Shown here: positions 8,581 to 16,300 of the stretch, one piece after another
How the letters are laid out: every line of letters starts with the position of its first letter
Position numbering within the stretch: position 1 is the first letter of the stretch
Assembly (NCBI GenBank): GCA_028287185.1
Contig: JAQBQD010000153.1
Span: 52,567 to 116,566, forward strand
Length of the DNA stretch: 64,000 nt
Direction of reading: 5' to 3'
Source of the DNA: Gemmatimonadota bacterium
Lineage (GTDB): Bacteria; Gemmatimonadota; Gemmatimonadetes; Longimicrobiales; Longimicrobiaceae
Made by a program: the position numbers and the translations under genes
Notes under the pieces: generated by a model
Seen by the model: only the letters and a program-made list of their open reading frames with translations
Database searches by the model: none
What the model was told of the DNA's origin: nothing

Positions 8581-9316
8581 CGTGCTGCTCTCCCTGCACG
8601 ACGTTGCGCCCGCGCACCGCGAGCGTGTGGTGCGCGCGGAGGCGCTGTTCGCGGCGCTGGGCGTCCGCAAGATCACCTACCTGCTCGTCCCCGCCTTCCA
8701 CTCCGACCAGACGTGCGACGCGGACGCCGCGTTCGTCGACTGGTGCCGCCGCCCACGTCCGTTCGCGGTGGACTGGCTGCTTCACGGCTTCCACCACCGC
8801 GAAGACAGGGCGGTCGATGCGATTCCCGAACGGGTCGGCGATCGCCTGAAGCGGCGCTACATGACCGCGGGCGAGGGCGAGTTCCTGGCGATGGATGCGG
8901 ACGAGGCGGATCGACGCGTGTCGCAGGGGATCGACGTGTTCCGGCGCACGCTGGGGCGCGAGCCGCGGGGATTCGTGGCACCGGCGTGGCTCTTCCACCC
9001 ATCGCTCGGCTCGGTGCTGGCGCGCCGCGGCATCGGCTTCCACGAGGACCACGGCGGCATCCTCCCGACCGACGGAGCCGCGCCCATCCCCGCGCCGGTC
9101 GTCACCTGGGCCACGCGCACGCCCATCCGGAAGCGGACCTCCATCCTGGGAACGCCCGTCCTCGCCGCTGTGTGGCGTCGCAAGCCGCTGCTGCGCCTGG
9201 CCGTGCATCCCCACGACTTCGACCACGACGACACCGTGGCCAGCATCCGCCGTGTCTGGCGCTCCGTCCTGCGCCGCCGTGAGCAGCGGCTGTACGGGGA
9301 GGTGCTGGCAGCGTGA
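8567..9316 (+). CDS. DUF2334-like polysaccharide deacetylase family protein
   Basis: This 249-residue protein reads MPQRDVLLSLHDVAPAH at its start and contains LLHGFHH, FVAPAWLFHP and LAVHPHDFDH, which match the metal-binding His/Asp pattern of the polysaccharide-deacetylase-like fold (DUF2334). The ATG at 8567 has GAGG just upstream and overlaps the glycosyltransferase stop by 14 bases; a TTG at 8555 is an alternative. Overlap implies coupled translation, so the pair probably builds and trims one glycoconjugate. There is no signal peptide. Deacetylation of an N-acetyl sugar is inferred from fold only. Confidence 0.82.
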   Translation: MPQRDVLLSLHDVAPAHRERVVRAEALFAALGVRKITYLLVPAFHSDQTCDADAAFVDWCRRPRPFAVDWLLHGFHHREDRAVDAIPERVGDRLKRRYMTAGEGEFLAMDADEADRRVSQGIDVFRRTLGREPRGFVAPAWLFHPSLGSVLARRGIGFHEDHGGILPTDGAAPIPAPVVTWATRTPIRKRTSILGTPVLAAVWRRKPLLRLAVHPHDFDHDDTVASIRRVWRSVLRRREQRLYGEVLAA

Positions 9317-9339
9317 TCTTCGGTCGATGGACAGATACA

Positions 9340-9371
9340 GAGAGGGGCGCTCCGGTCGGGGCGCCCCTCTC
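9340..9371. terminator. Bidirectional terminator between convergent genes
   Basis: GAGAGGGGCGC and GCGCCCCTCTC form a perfect 11-base-pair stem around a ten-base loop, midway between the deacetylase stop (9316) and the convergent envelope protein stop (9395). Confidence 0.75.
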
Positions 9372-9394
9372 CGTATTCCGCGTCGCGGACAGGG

Positions 9395-10915
9395 TCAGCG
9401 CTTGGCGGGCTGGCTGATCTTGTACGTGAACCCCACGTTCCCGCCGAACCGGTGGTCCACGTCGCCCAGGAACTCGGGCCGGTTGGCGTAGCGGAAGCCG
9501 AACACGGCCGACGACTCGTCGCTCAGGCGCCGCGTGTACGAGGCCGACGCCACCAGCCGGTCCTGGCGCAGCGGGTCGTTGCGCACCGCATCGTACCTCG
9601 CGTCCAGGTCGATGCGGTCGCGGCTGTCGCCGTCCTTCGCGTTGCCGAAGTACTGCCCGTAGCCGCCGCTGAGGGCGTACGTGGCGCCTACGCGCTGCGA
9701 GAAGTGCACGGAGTCTCGCGGCAGGTCCACCCGCCACCGGTTGCGCCGGTGCAGGTCCACCTGCCCCCACATGCGTGCCGCATGGTCCAGCGCCCACCGC
9801 GTGCGCGGGCTCTTCAGGTAATTCTCCAGGCACGCGGCGTCCGGGATCGCACAGCGTTTCCGGAGCCCGTTCATGTTGCCGAAGCCCATCTCCCACCGCG
9901 CCCGGCCGGTCCACTCGCTCGCGCCCGAAACCGCCCGGCGCCCGCGGTACTCGCCGGTGACGTTCAGCTGCGGCTGGTTGTTGACGAGCTGCGCGATGCG
10001 GTTGAAGCCGGACGTACCGACCAGCGCCACGTCAAGCTCGATGGAGCGCTGGGTCGCCCCCGTCTCCACGGCGATCCACCTCCGGATCCGAAGTTGAACC
10101 GCAGGCGTCAGACATGCCGGAGGGAGGTCCAAGACTCCCTCCGCGCCCGGTCCACCCTGCACCGTGCGTAGAACGCAGTGTGAGTCGTGCAGATGGTCCG
10201 GTGCGAGGCCTGATGGTTCCGGCGCCTTGAGCGCCCGGTCGATTTGCCGGACGAAGTCGGTGAACCCTTGCATGTCCGAGTCCTGGGGGCCGTTCAGTAC
10301 CGGGGCGAGGATGGATGCCAGAAGCTTGCCGACCTCGTCTTGGAGAGGGCGTAGGCTACGGCCGAAATGTCGCGTCTCGAGGTTCAGCGCACCGGTGACG
10401 CTGACGTCGTCGAACGCGCCGAGGTGGCTGGCGAGCTCGTCCTTGGCGGCCGAGCGCCTTCCGGCCGGGACCGCGCCGAGCACCGGAGTGGCGATCTCGG
10501 GCTTGTGCATCACCAGTCCGAGCTGGAGCGTGCTGCGCGGGTTGTATCGACCCGTGCCGCTCATCGGCACGTTCAGCCGTACCCCGAAGTCGCCAGCCCC
10601 CAGCCCGGTTGTAGGCGTGAGCAGGGCGGCCGAGATTCGCGGCAGGAAGTCGCGGATCGCGGATGGACCTCCTGCTGAGAGGTCGGGGCCGGAATGCTTG
10701 GCATTCAGACGGTGAGCGGTTTCCTGCGTGCCCGCGGCGAGGACCCGGTCGTTGCGGCGTGCGAGTTCGGCCCGTACCAGACCGCTTCCGGTCTGGAGCC
10801 AACGTTCGCGGCACTGGCCGAACGTCTCGTCGGGCTTGCAGGTCACCGGCTCCTGTGCTTGCAGTCCCCTGCCCAGAAGCACGAAGAGGAGGACCGCCGG
10901 TAGGGTGCGACGCAT
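9395..10915 (-). CDS. Putative outer-membrane/secreted protein, beta-barrel-like C-terminus
   Basis: I do not recognise the family. The 506-residue product begins MRRTLPAVLLFVLLGRGLQAQ, a signal peptide with a likely cut after QAQ. The second half is rich in alternating polar/hydrophobic strands with aromatic residues (RVGATYALSGGYGQYFG, LVASASYTRRLSDESSAVFGF, GGNVGFTYKI), as in outer-membrane beta-barrel proteins, although the final residue is Arg rather than the usual Phe. It lies four bases after the small gene 10920-11261 and is surely cotranscribed with it. An outer-membrane location is inference from composition. Confidence 0.72.
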   Translation of the reverse strand: MRRTLPAVLLFVLLGRGLQAQEPVTCKPDETFGQCRERWLQTGSGLVRAELARRNDRVLAAGTQETAHRLNAKHSGPDLSAGGPSAIRDFLPRISAALLTPTTGLGAGDFGVRLNVPMSGTGRYNPRSTLQLGLVMHKPEIATPVLGAVPAGRRSAAKDELASHLGAFDDVSVTGALNLETRHFGRSLRPLQDEVGKLLASILAPVLNGPQDSDMQGFTDFVRQIDRALKAPEPSGLAPDHLHDSHCVLRTVQGGPGAEGVLDLPPACLTPAVQLRIRRWIAVETGATQRSIELDVALVGTSGFNRIAQLVNNQPQLNVTGEYRGRRAVSGASEWTGRARWEMGFGNMNGLRKRCAIPDAACLENYLKSPRTRWALDHAARMWGQVDLHRRNRWRVDLPRDSVHFSQRVGATYALSGGYGQYFGNAKDGDSRDRIDLDARYDAVRNDPLRQDRLVASASYTRRLSDESSAVFGFRYANRPEFLGDVDHRFGGNVGFTYKISQPAKR

Positions 10916-10919
10916 CTCG

Positions 10920-11261
10920 TTACCCTCCGATGGCGGTGACGGTGGTGATGGCGGCCAGGTGATTCTCGTCGACCTCCAGCGTGCAGATGTCGGGGCCGCG
11001 GATGTCGCCCTTCACGTCGGCCATGACCGTGGCAGTGCCCGGGTCGCCATCGCTGGCGGCATGGACCGACACCCGCTGCGCGATGCCGTTCTCGATGGGG
11101 AGCGCCAGCGGGAAGTCCGTGATCGTGACGGTGCGCCTCTCGGCGGTGCCGTCCGGCTTGGTGGTGACGACGGAGCCGGCGACGGTCGCGCCGCCGGTGA
11201 CGGTCACGTCCACCCGCAGGATCGACGCACCCAGGATGTTGCTCCAGAACGGGTTGCACAT
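10920..11261 (-). CDS. Small beta-rich hypothetical protein
   Basis: This 113-residue protein (MCNPFWSNILGASILRV...) is not recognised. It is rich in Val/Thr strands (VDVTVTGGATVAGSVV, RRTVTITDFPLAL) and has no signal peptide or membrane segment. A strong GGAGGG ribosome site precedes the ATG at 11261 and the gene ends four bases before the signal-peptide protein, so they form a two-gene unit. The strand-rich character would fit a periplasmic or partner protein, but the lack of an export signal leaves this open. Confidence 0.65.
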   Translation of the reverse strand: MCNPFWSNILGASILRVDVTVTGGATVAGSVVTTKPDGTAERRTVTITDFPLALPIENGIAQRVSVHAASDGDPGTATVMADVKGDIRGPDICTLEVDENHLAAITTVTAIGG

Positions 11262-11379
11262 ATGCCCTCCAGGGAAGCAAGTGGCTGCGGAGGTGTGGTT
11301 ACGGCCGCAGTCGGTGTTCGTACCGTGTGTGATGGACCCGCTCCCCGGGTTTCACACTCCGCGCTGATCGCCGGCCATA

Positions 11380-11421
11380 ACGACGAAGGGGACCGGCGCG
11401 GATGCCGGTCCCCTTCGTCGT
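11380..11421 (-). terminator. Terminator of the PHP phosphoesterase gene
   Basis: An 18-base-pair perfect stem (ACGACGAAGGGGACCGGC with its complement) encloses a six-base loop and begins 17 bases beyond the stop at 11438. It isolates this gene from the two-gene unit downstream. Confidence 0.85.
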
Positions 11422-11437
11422 CCTCGTCCACGGCCTC

Positions 11438-12613
11438 CTACCCGCGCCTGCGCCTCAGCAGCTCGGCCGCGCCCCACGCCGCCCACGTCCATGCGAGCCA
11501 CGACGCGCGCTCCGGCCACGACAGCGTGCGCAGCATCAGCCACAGCATCTGCGGCGCGGTGCCGGCGATGCCGAGCGGGCTGTCGGCGAGGTCCGGGCGG
11601 CGGCGCTCCACGGCGCGGGCGGCGGCGCGGCGCTCGGTGGCCAGCTTGCGGCGGATGGCGCGGTCCAGCGCCGGCGGCGGCAGGTCGCGCCAGCCGGGGA
11701 CGCGCAGCACGCTCCACGCGGCGGCCGTCTGTCCCCAGCCGTGGTTGTCGCTGGCCGCCAGCAGCGCCAGGTTCGCCGTGTCCGCCAGCCGCACGATCTC
11801 CGCGTGCTCGGCCTGCGTCTGCTCCAACCCTCGCGGCGCGGCGTCCGAGACCTCCACCGCGCCGATGCGCATGGCGGGCCGCACGCGGTGCAGGTCGCCG
11901 GGGATGGTGAGCAGGATCACGGCGTCCGAGCCGTCCGCCGGGCGAAAGCGGCCCACCGAGTCGGGGCCCAGCACGCGAAGGCGGAAGTGCGGCGAGTCCG
12001 CGGGCGCGGCGCCCAGCACGTTCAGGTGCAGCTTGCCCGAGATCAGCTCGATGCCGCTGAACAGCGACGTGCCTTCCCCGGCGCGCGCGGGATTCGTCTC
12101 CAGCGCCTCGGCCGCGCCGGCCAGCGTGCGATGGTCGGTGACGTACGCCACGTCATAGCCCGCGGCGCGATGCCAGGCGCGCACCCGCCGCGGCGTGAGG
12201 CCCGCGCGGCCGTCATGGCTGTAGCGCGTGTGCGTGTGGAAGTCCGCCGCCAGCTCGTCCGCATCCGCCAGCCCCAGCGCCGCCATCGGGCGCGACATCA
12301 GCACGGCGGCCGCGTAGAACGCCAGCACCCCCAGCAGCAGCCCGCCGCCCGCGAGCGCCTCCGCACCGGCCCGGCGCCCGACCGAGGCGCGCGCCTTCTT
12401 CCGGATCACACGCCACGCGACGAACGCCAGCAGGATCGTGAGCAGGAACGCCACGTGCTGTCGCACCGTCAGCAGCGACACCGCGTCCGCCAGGTCCGAG
12501 AACGGCGCCGTCGCCACATGGCTCACCGTGAGGCGAAGCGTGGCCCCCGGCGCATCCCCCAGCGTCACCGCATCGCGCAGCGGAGCGACGGGGAACGCGG
12601 CGGATGCGAGCAC
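11438..12613 (-). CDS. Membrane-anchored PHP-domain metal-dependent phosphoesterase
   Basis: The 391-residue protein combines two N-terminal membrane segments (about residues 52-66, HVAFLLTILLAFVAW, and 84-105, GGGLLLGVLAFYAAAVLM) with a PHP domain. The PHP signature DFHTHTRYSHDG lies near residue 124, followed by YVTDHRTL and an LLAASDNHGWG motif near residue 280, giving the expected His/Asp metal ligands. The C-terminus has one more hydrophobic tryptophan-rich segment ending in an Arg cluster. PHP proteins hydrolyse phosphoesters, for example nucleotides; the substrate here is unknown. It is transcribed alone and ends in a strong terminator. The start may lie a little upstream or downstream; no clear ribosome site was decisive. 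Confidence 0.85.
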   Translation of the reverse strand: MLASAAFPVAPLRDAVTLGDAPGATLRLTVSHVATAPFSDLADAVSLLTVRQHVAFLLTILLAFVAWRVIRKKARASVGRRAGAEALAGGGLLLGVLAFYAAAVLMSRPMAALGLADADELAADFHTHTRYSHDGRAGLTPRRVRAWHRAAGYDVAYVTDHRTLAGAAEALETNPARAGEGTSLFSGIELISGKLHLNVLGAAPADSPHFRLRVLGPDSVGRFRPADGSDAVILLTIPGDLHRVRPAMRIGAVEVSDAAPRGLEQTQAEHAEIVRLADTANLALLAASDNHGWGQTAAAWSVLRVPGWRDLPPPALDRAIRRKLATERRAAARAVERRRPDLADSPLGIAGTAPQMLWLMLRTLSWPERASWLAWTWAAWGAAELLRRRRG

Positions 12614-12787
12614 CAGCGCCGTGACGGCGAGCGCCGCCCACGGCAGCCGTCTCGCGAAACGCCTGTCGTCGCCCCGCGCGTGGGGCGCGGAATGATCCGG
12701 ATTCAGGATGGGCTCTCGGGGCGGATGTGGAGAGGAGCGGTCCTGCGGAATCTAGGCGGCGGGGACGATCTTCGACAACGGTTCGGA

Positions 12788-12817
12788 GACGGCGGATACA
12801 CGGCGAGGGCCGCCGTC
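12788..12817 (-). terminator. Weak hairpin after the Gly/Tyr/Arg-rich gene
   Basis: GACGGCGG and CCGCCGTC pair around a 14-base loop, 54 bases past the stop at 12871. No T run. Confidence 0.35.
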
Positions 12818-12870
12818 CGGAGGGACGATGGCCCCGCTTGGCACCTGGCGAGATCGAGGAATCGTCCCGC

Positions 12871-13530
12871 CTACCGCCGTGCCTGCCGAGGGAGCTGCAT
12901 GTCGCCGAAGCCGCCGGCGTTGCGGCCGCCGTAGGTGTTCTCGCGCGGGCGGGCCGCCTCCATGCCGCCGCCGGTGCGCGGGCGCTCGGCGCGGCCGTAG
13001 CCCCGGTCGCCCTCGGCGCCGTAGCGGAAGGCCGGGCTGTTCTCGTTGTACTGATGCAGGTACCGCACATCGCCGCGGACACCGCCGTCCCACGGGCCGT
13101 GATGATCGGCGTCGTACCGCGGCCAGCCCTGCCCGCGCCCGCCGGCGAATCGTCCGGCCGGCCGTCCCCACTGCATCCCCACGTCGCGGTTGCGCGCCCA
13201 CGCCTGCTCGCGCGCGCGGCCGAACTCATCGTGGTACAGCCCCTGACCGCCGAAGTCCGGGCGGCCGCTCCATCCCTGGCCCCAGCGTCCCTCGTATCCA
13301 CCGGCGTCGCCCAGGTCGCGCCCGTGCATGGCGCGGTACCAGCCGTACGAGGCCTGGCCCGGCATCCCCGGGCTCATCCGCATGCCGCCGTACGCGCCGC
13401 CCCGGTAGTTGGGGTCCAGCGTGTCGCGCACGTAGTATGGCGCGGGCGAGATCCCGCGGTCGTAGACACCGACGGCGCGCCGGTATCCGGCGTCGTATCC
13501 GTAGTCCCGTCCATAGCGGTTGCGTGGCAT
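12871..13530 (-). CDS. Gly/Tyr/Arg-rich low-complexity protein
   Basis: The 219-residue protein is not from a family I can name. It begins [18 protein letters not shown] and continues as a low-complexity chain dominated by Gly, Arg, Tyr and Trp, with repeated RG, YG and GRG units ([23 protein letters not shown]) and no predicted signal or membrane helix. The ATG at 13530 is preceded by GGGAGAGG, a strong ribosome site, which decides the start over an upstream ATG near 13602. Such composition suggests an intrinsically disordered protein that could bind nucleic acid or form condensates. That is inference from composition alone. Confidence 0.72.
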   Translation of the reverse strand: MPRNRYGRDYGYDAGYRRAVGVYDRGISPAPYYVRDTLDPNYRGGAYGGMRMSPGMPGQASYGWYRAMHGRDLGDAGGYEGRWGQGWSGRPDFGGQGLYHDEFGRAREQAWARNRDVGMQWGRPAGRFAGGRGQGWPRYDADHHGPWDGGVRGDVRYLHQYNENSPAFRYGAEGDRGYGRAERPRTGGGMEAARPRENTYGGRNAGGFGDMQLPRQARR

Positions 13531-13819
13531 CGTACCTCTCCCGTTCGCGTCCGTCGCCCGGCGGGTCCTCCCCGTCCTCCCCGACATGAAGATCGAGCGC
13601 AAGAATCCTTCCCAAGCGCATGCACGGGCGCCGCTTGGGGTGTCATCGGACGAGACGGTCGATGCGGAGGCTCAGCGTCTCGGCGCTTCCGGAGGATCGG
13701 CATCGGAATCGTCTTCCTCCCGCGGCCGCGGGGTGGCGGCGGCGGGCGCGGAGGCTATCTTCCCGCGGACCATCTCCGGCCGCGCCGGAGCCCCGAACGC
13801 CCCACTTCCACGCCGCGCC

Positions 13820-14608
13820 ATGCCCCAGCCCATCGTGCAGGTGGACGCCTTCGCCGACCGGCCGTTCACCGGCAACCCCGCCGCCGTCTGCATCCTGGAG
13901 CAGCCCGCCGACGCTCGGTGGATGCAGGACGTGGCGATGGAGATGAACCTGTCCGAGACCGCCTTCCTGCACCCGGTGGAGGAAGGCTGGTCGCTGCGCT
14001 GGTTCACGCCCGCGGTGGAGGTGGACCTGTGCGGCCACGCCACCCTCGCCAGCGCCCACGTGCTGTGGGAGGAAGGCCGCCTTCGGCCGGACGAGGAGGC
14101 GCGCTTCCACACCCGCAGCGGCCTGCTCACCGCACGGCGCGAGGGCGCGTGGATGGAGATGGACTTTCCGTCGATGCCCGCGGTCGAGCCCGTCGCCGGG
14201 GAGGAGCTGCGCGCCGCCTTGGGCGTGGAGCCGGTGTTTGCCGCCGCGAGCCGCTTCGACTGGCTGGTGGAGGTCGATTCGGAGCGGCGCGTGCGCGACC
14301 TGGTGCCCGACCTCGGCGCCCTTCGGAACCTGCCTGCGCGCGGGGTGATCGTCACGGCGCCCTCGTCCACGGCCGGCGTGGACTATGTGTCGCGTTTCTT
14401 CGCGCCGCGCGTGGGGGTAGACGAGGACCCGGTGACGGGATCGGCGCACTGTGTGCTGGCGCCGTACTGGAGCGGCAAGCTGGGACGCGACGCCCTGGTC
14501 GGCTGGCAGGCGTCGCGCCGCGGCGGCACCGTGCGCACGCGCCTGGACGGCGACCGGGTGCACCTGGGCGGCCGCGCCGTCACCGTGCTGCGCGGCGTGC
14601 TGGGCTGA
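13820..14608 (+). CDS. PhzF family epimerase/isomerase
   Basis: The 262-residue protein has the PhzF double hot-dog layout. It starts [20 protein letters not shown], shows NLSETAFL near residue 43 with the conserved catalytic Glu, [12 protein letters not shown] near residue 73, and [15 protein letters not shown] near residue 200, the mirror motif of the second half. Family members isomerise or epimerise small metabolites by proton transfer; the substrate is unknown. The ATG is about 60 bases after TATCTT (13756-13761). The RidA gene follows 29 bases later in the same direction and is probably cotranscribed. Confidence 0.92.
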   Translation: MPQPIVQVDAFADRPFTGNPAAVCILEQPADARWMQDVAMEMNLSETAFLHPVEEGWSLRWFTPAVEVDLCGHATLASAHVLWEEGRLRPDEEARFHTRSGLLTARREGAWMEMDFPSMPAVEPVAGEELRAALGVEPVFAAASRFDWLVEVDSERRVRDLVPDLGALRNLPARGVIVTAPSSTAGVDYVSRFFAPRVGVDEDPVTGSAHCVLAPYWSGKLGRDALVGWQASRRGGTVRTRLDGDRVHLGGRAVTVLRGVLG

Positions 14609-14637
14609 CGCGTCTCCTTCGACCGGGGGAATCAGGG

Positions 14638-15066
14638 ATGGAACGCCGAAACGTATCCAGTGGATCGCCTTGGGAGGGCGTGGTGGGCTACTCGCGCGCC
14701 GTCCGCATCGGCCCTTTCGTCCACGTGGCGGGGACGACGGCGAGCGACGAGACGGGCGCCGTGGTGGCGCCGGACGACATGTACGAGCAGGCGCGCTACG
14801 CGCTGCGGAAGATCGAGCGCGCGCTGCACGAGGTGGGCGCCGGCATGGGCGACGTGGTGCGCACCCGTATGTTCGTCACCGACATCGAGCGGTGGGAGGA
14901 CGTGGGCCGCGCGCACGGCGAGTTCTTCCGCGACGTTCGCCCCGCCGCCACCATGGTGCAGGTCACCGCGCTCATCGACCCGCAGATGCTGGTGGAGATC
15001 GAGGCCGAAGCCTACGTCGCCGGCCCTGCGGAAGGCGGCGACGCCGAAGGCCCGACCTCCGCGTAG
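14638..15066 (+). CDS. RidA/YjgF family deaminase-like protein
   Basis: The 142-residue product belongs to the RidA family, which hydrolyses reactive enamine/imine intermediates. Seen directly: [12 protein letters not shown], a long helix [30 protein letters not shown] with the conserved Arg, RPAATMVQV, and [11 protein letters not shown] containing the conserved Glu. The ATG follows ATCAGGG at 14638. The Arg of RPAATMVQV and the C-terminal Glu are the usual active-site residues, so it should be a true deaminase. It follows phzF closely and may act on the same metabolic branch. Confidence 0.92.
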   Translation: MERRNVSSGSPWEGVVGYSRAVRIGPFVHVAGTTASDETGAVVAPDDMYEQARYALRKIERALHEVGAGMGDVVRTRMFVTDIERWEDVGRAHGEFFRDVRPAATMVQVTALIDPQMLVEIEAEAYVAGPAEGGDAEGPTSA

Positions 15067-15124
15067 AGCCTGCGCGTCCGCGCGTCGGCCGTGGACCCCG
15101 CGTGGCAATGAGGGATGGATCGAG

Positions 15125-15159
15125 AGCGGGGGAGCCGGCATCGCGCCGTCTCCCCCGCT
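15125..15159. terminator. Bidirectional terminator between ridA-like and SDR genes
   Basis: AGCGGGGGAG pairs perfectly with CTCCCCCGCT around a 15-base loop, between convergent stops at 15066 and 15186. Confidence 0.7.
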
Positions 15160-15185
15160 TCATCGACGGACCCTGCCGCCGCGGC

Positions 15186-16205
15186 CTACGCGTCCGCGCC
15201 CGTCTCGTGCGCCGCGACGTGCAGCTCCATCTCGCGGCGATCGTAGCCGGCGGGGGGCGGAACGTCGGCCGTCGTGTAGTGCTCCACCAGGCGGGCCAGG
15301 TACTCGGGGAAGGGCGTGTAGGTGAGCCCCAGCTCCGCCTTGCCGCGCGCGTTGTCCAGCGACGACATCCACCGGCCGCTGAACGGCGAGGACGCGGGAA
15401 CCAGGTCCTGGTCCTCCAGCGTCTCGCGCGGCAGCCGCAGCGTCCGCACCTCCCGCCCGGCGGCCCGGCCCAGCATCGCCAGGAACTCCTCCAGAGACAG
15501 CGTCTCGTCCTGCGCCACGTTGTACGCGTGCCCCTTGCCGCTGCCGGCGCGCAGCACCGTCTCCACCGCGCGGGCCACGTCCGGCCCGTACACGTGGCGC
15601 ACGGGCAGGTCGGGACCCTGGGGGACGAGGATCGGCCCGCCGTCCAGCAGGCGCAGCAGGTAGCCGTGGATGCGGCCGTAGTGGTCGCGCTCGCTGTGCA
15701 CCATGGGCAGGCGCAGCGAGGTGAACGCCAGGCCCGACGACGACGCGAACGCCTCGGCGAAGGCGTCCTCGGCCTGGCGCTTCAGCACGCCGTACGTCCA
15801 GCCGTCGTGCTCGCGGGTGCCGCGGTCGGGCGCCGGCTGCACCGCGCCGTCGTAGTCGGCCTCGGCGAAGGGCCGCGCCGGCACCGGATCGCGGACGAGG
15901 TACACCTGGCCGCTGCTGAGGAACACGTAGTGCCCCACGCGCCCGCGGAAGATCTCGAGCGCCGCGCGCGCCTCGGCGCCGTCGTACAGCGTGGTGTCCA
16001 CCACCGCGTCGAAGTCGCGCCCGCCCACCGCGGCCGCGAGCTGCGCGCGCACCGTGCGGTCGCCCGTGATGCGCTCCACCTCGGGCGGCAGCGTGCCTGG
16101 GGTGATGCCCCGGTTGAACACCGTCACCCGGTCGCCCGCCGCCAGCAGCCGGTCCACGATGAGGGGGCCCAGGTTGCGGGTGCCGCCGATCACCAGTACG
16201 TCCAC
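15186..16205 (-). CDS. NAD-dependent epimerase/dehydratase family protein (extended SDR-like)
   Basis: The 339-residue protein opens with a Rossmann nucleotide-binding loop VDVLVIGGTRNLGPLIV and has the sequence VFLSSGQVYLV followed by HDGWTYGVLKRQAED, the YxxxK catalytic pair of extended SDRs, though spacing is atypical. RLPMVHSERDHYGRIHGY and VYGPDVARAVE are typical of the NAD-dependent epimerase family, including isoflavone-reductase-like and CSP41-like members. The start is GTG at 16205, preceded by GGAGCG; longer open sequence upstream lacks coding character. It is the next gene after the M1 peptidase on the same strand only in the sense that the peptidase stops at 16301, upstream of it. 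Substrate is unknown. Confidence 0.87.
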   Translation of the reverse strand: MDVLVIGGTRNLGPLIVDRLLAAGDRVTVFNRGITPGTLPPEVERITGDRTVRAQLAAAVGGRDFDAVVDTTLYDGAEARAALEIFRGRVGHYVFLSSGQVYLVRDPVPARPFAEADYDGAVQPAPDRGTREHDGWTYGVLKRQAEDAFAEAFASSSGLAFTSLRLPMVHSERDHYGRIHGYLLRLLDGGPILVPQGPDLPVRHVYGPDVARAVETVLRAGSGKGHAYNVAQDETLSLEEFLAMLGRAAGREVRTLRLPRETLEDQDLVPASSPFSGRWMSSLDNARGKAELGLTYTPFPEYLARLVEHYTTADVPPPAGYDRREMELHVAAHETGADA

Positions 16206-16300
16206 GCTTGCGCTCCGCTGTGCTTCCGTCGAGAAGAAAGGACCGCGCCCGCCGGGGGATGGCGGACGCGGAAGGTGCGATGCGGCTTTCGGGCCGCCGC

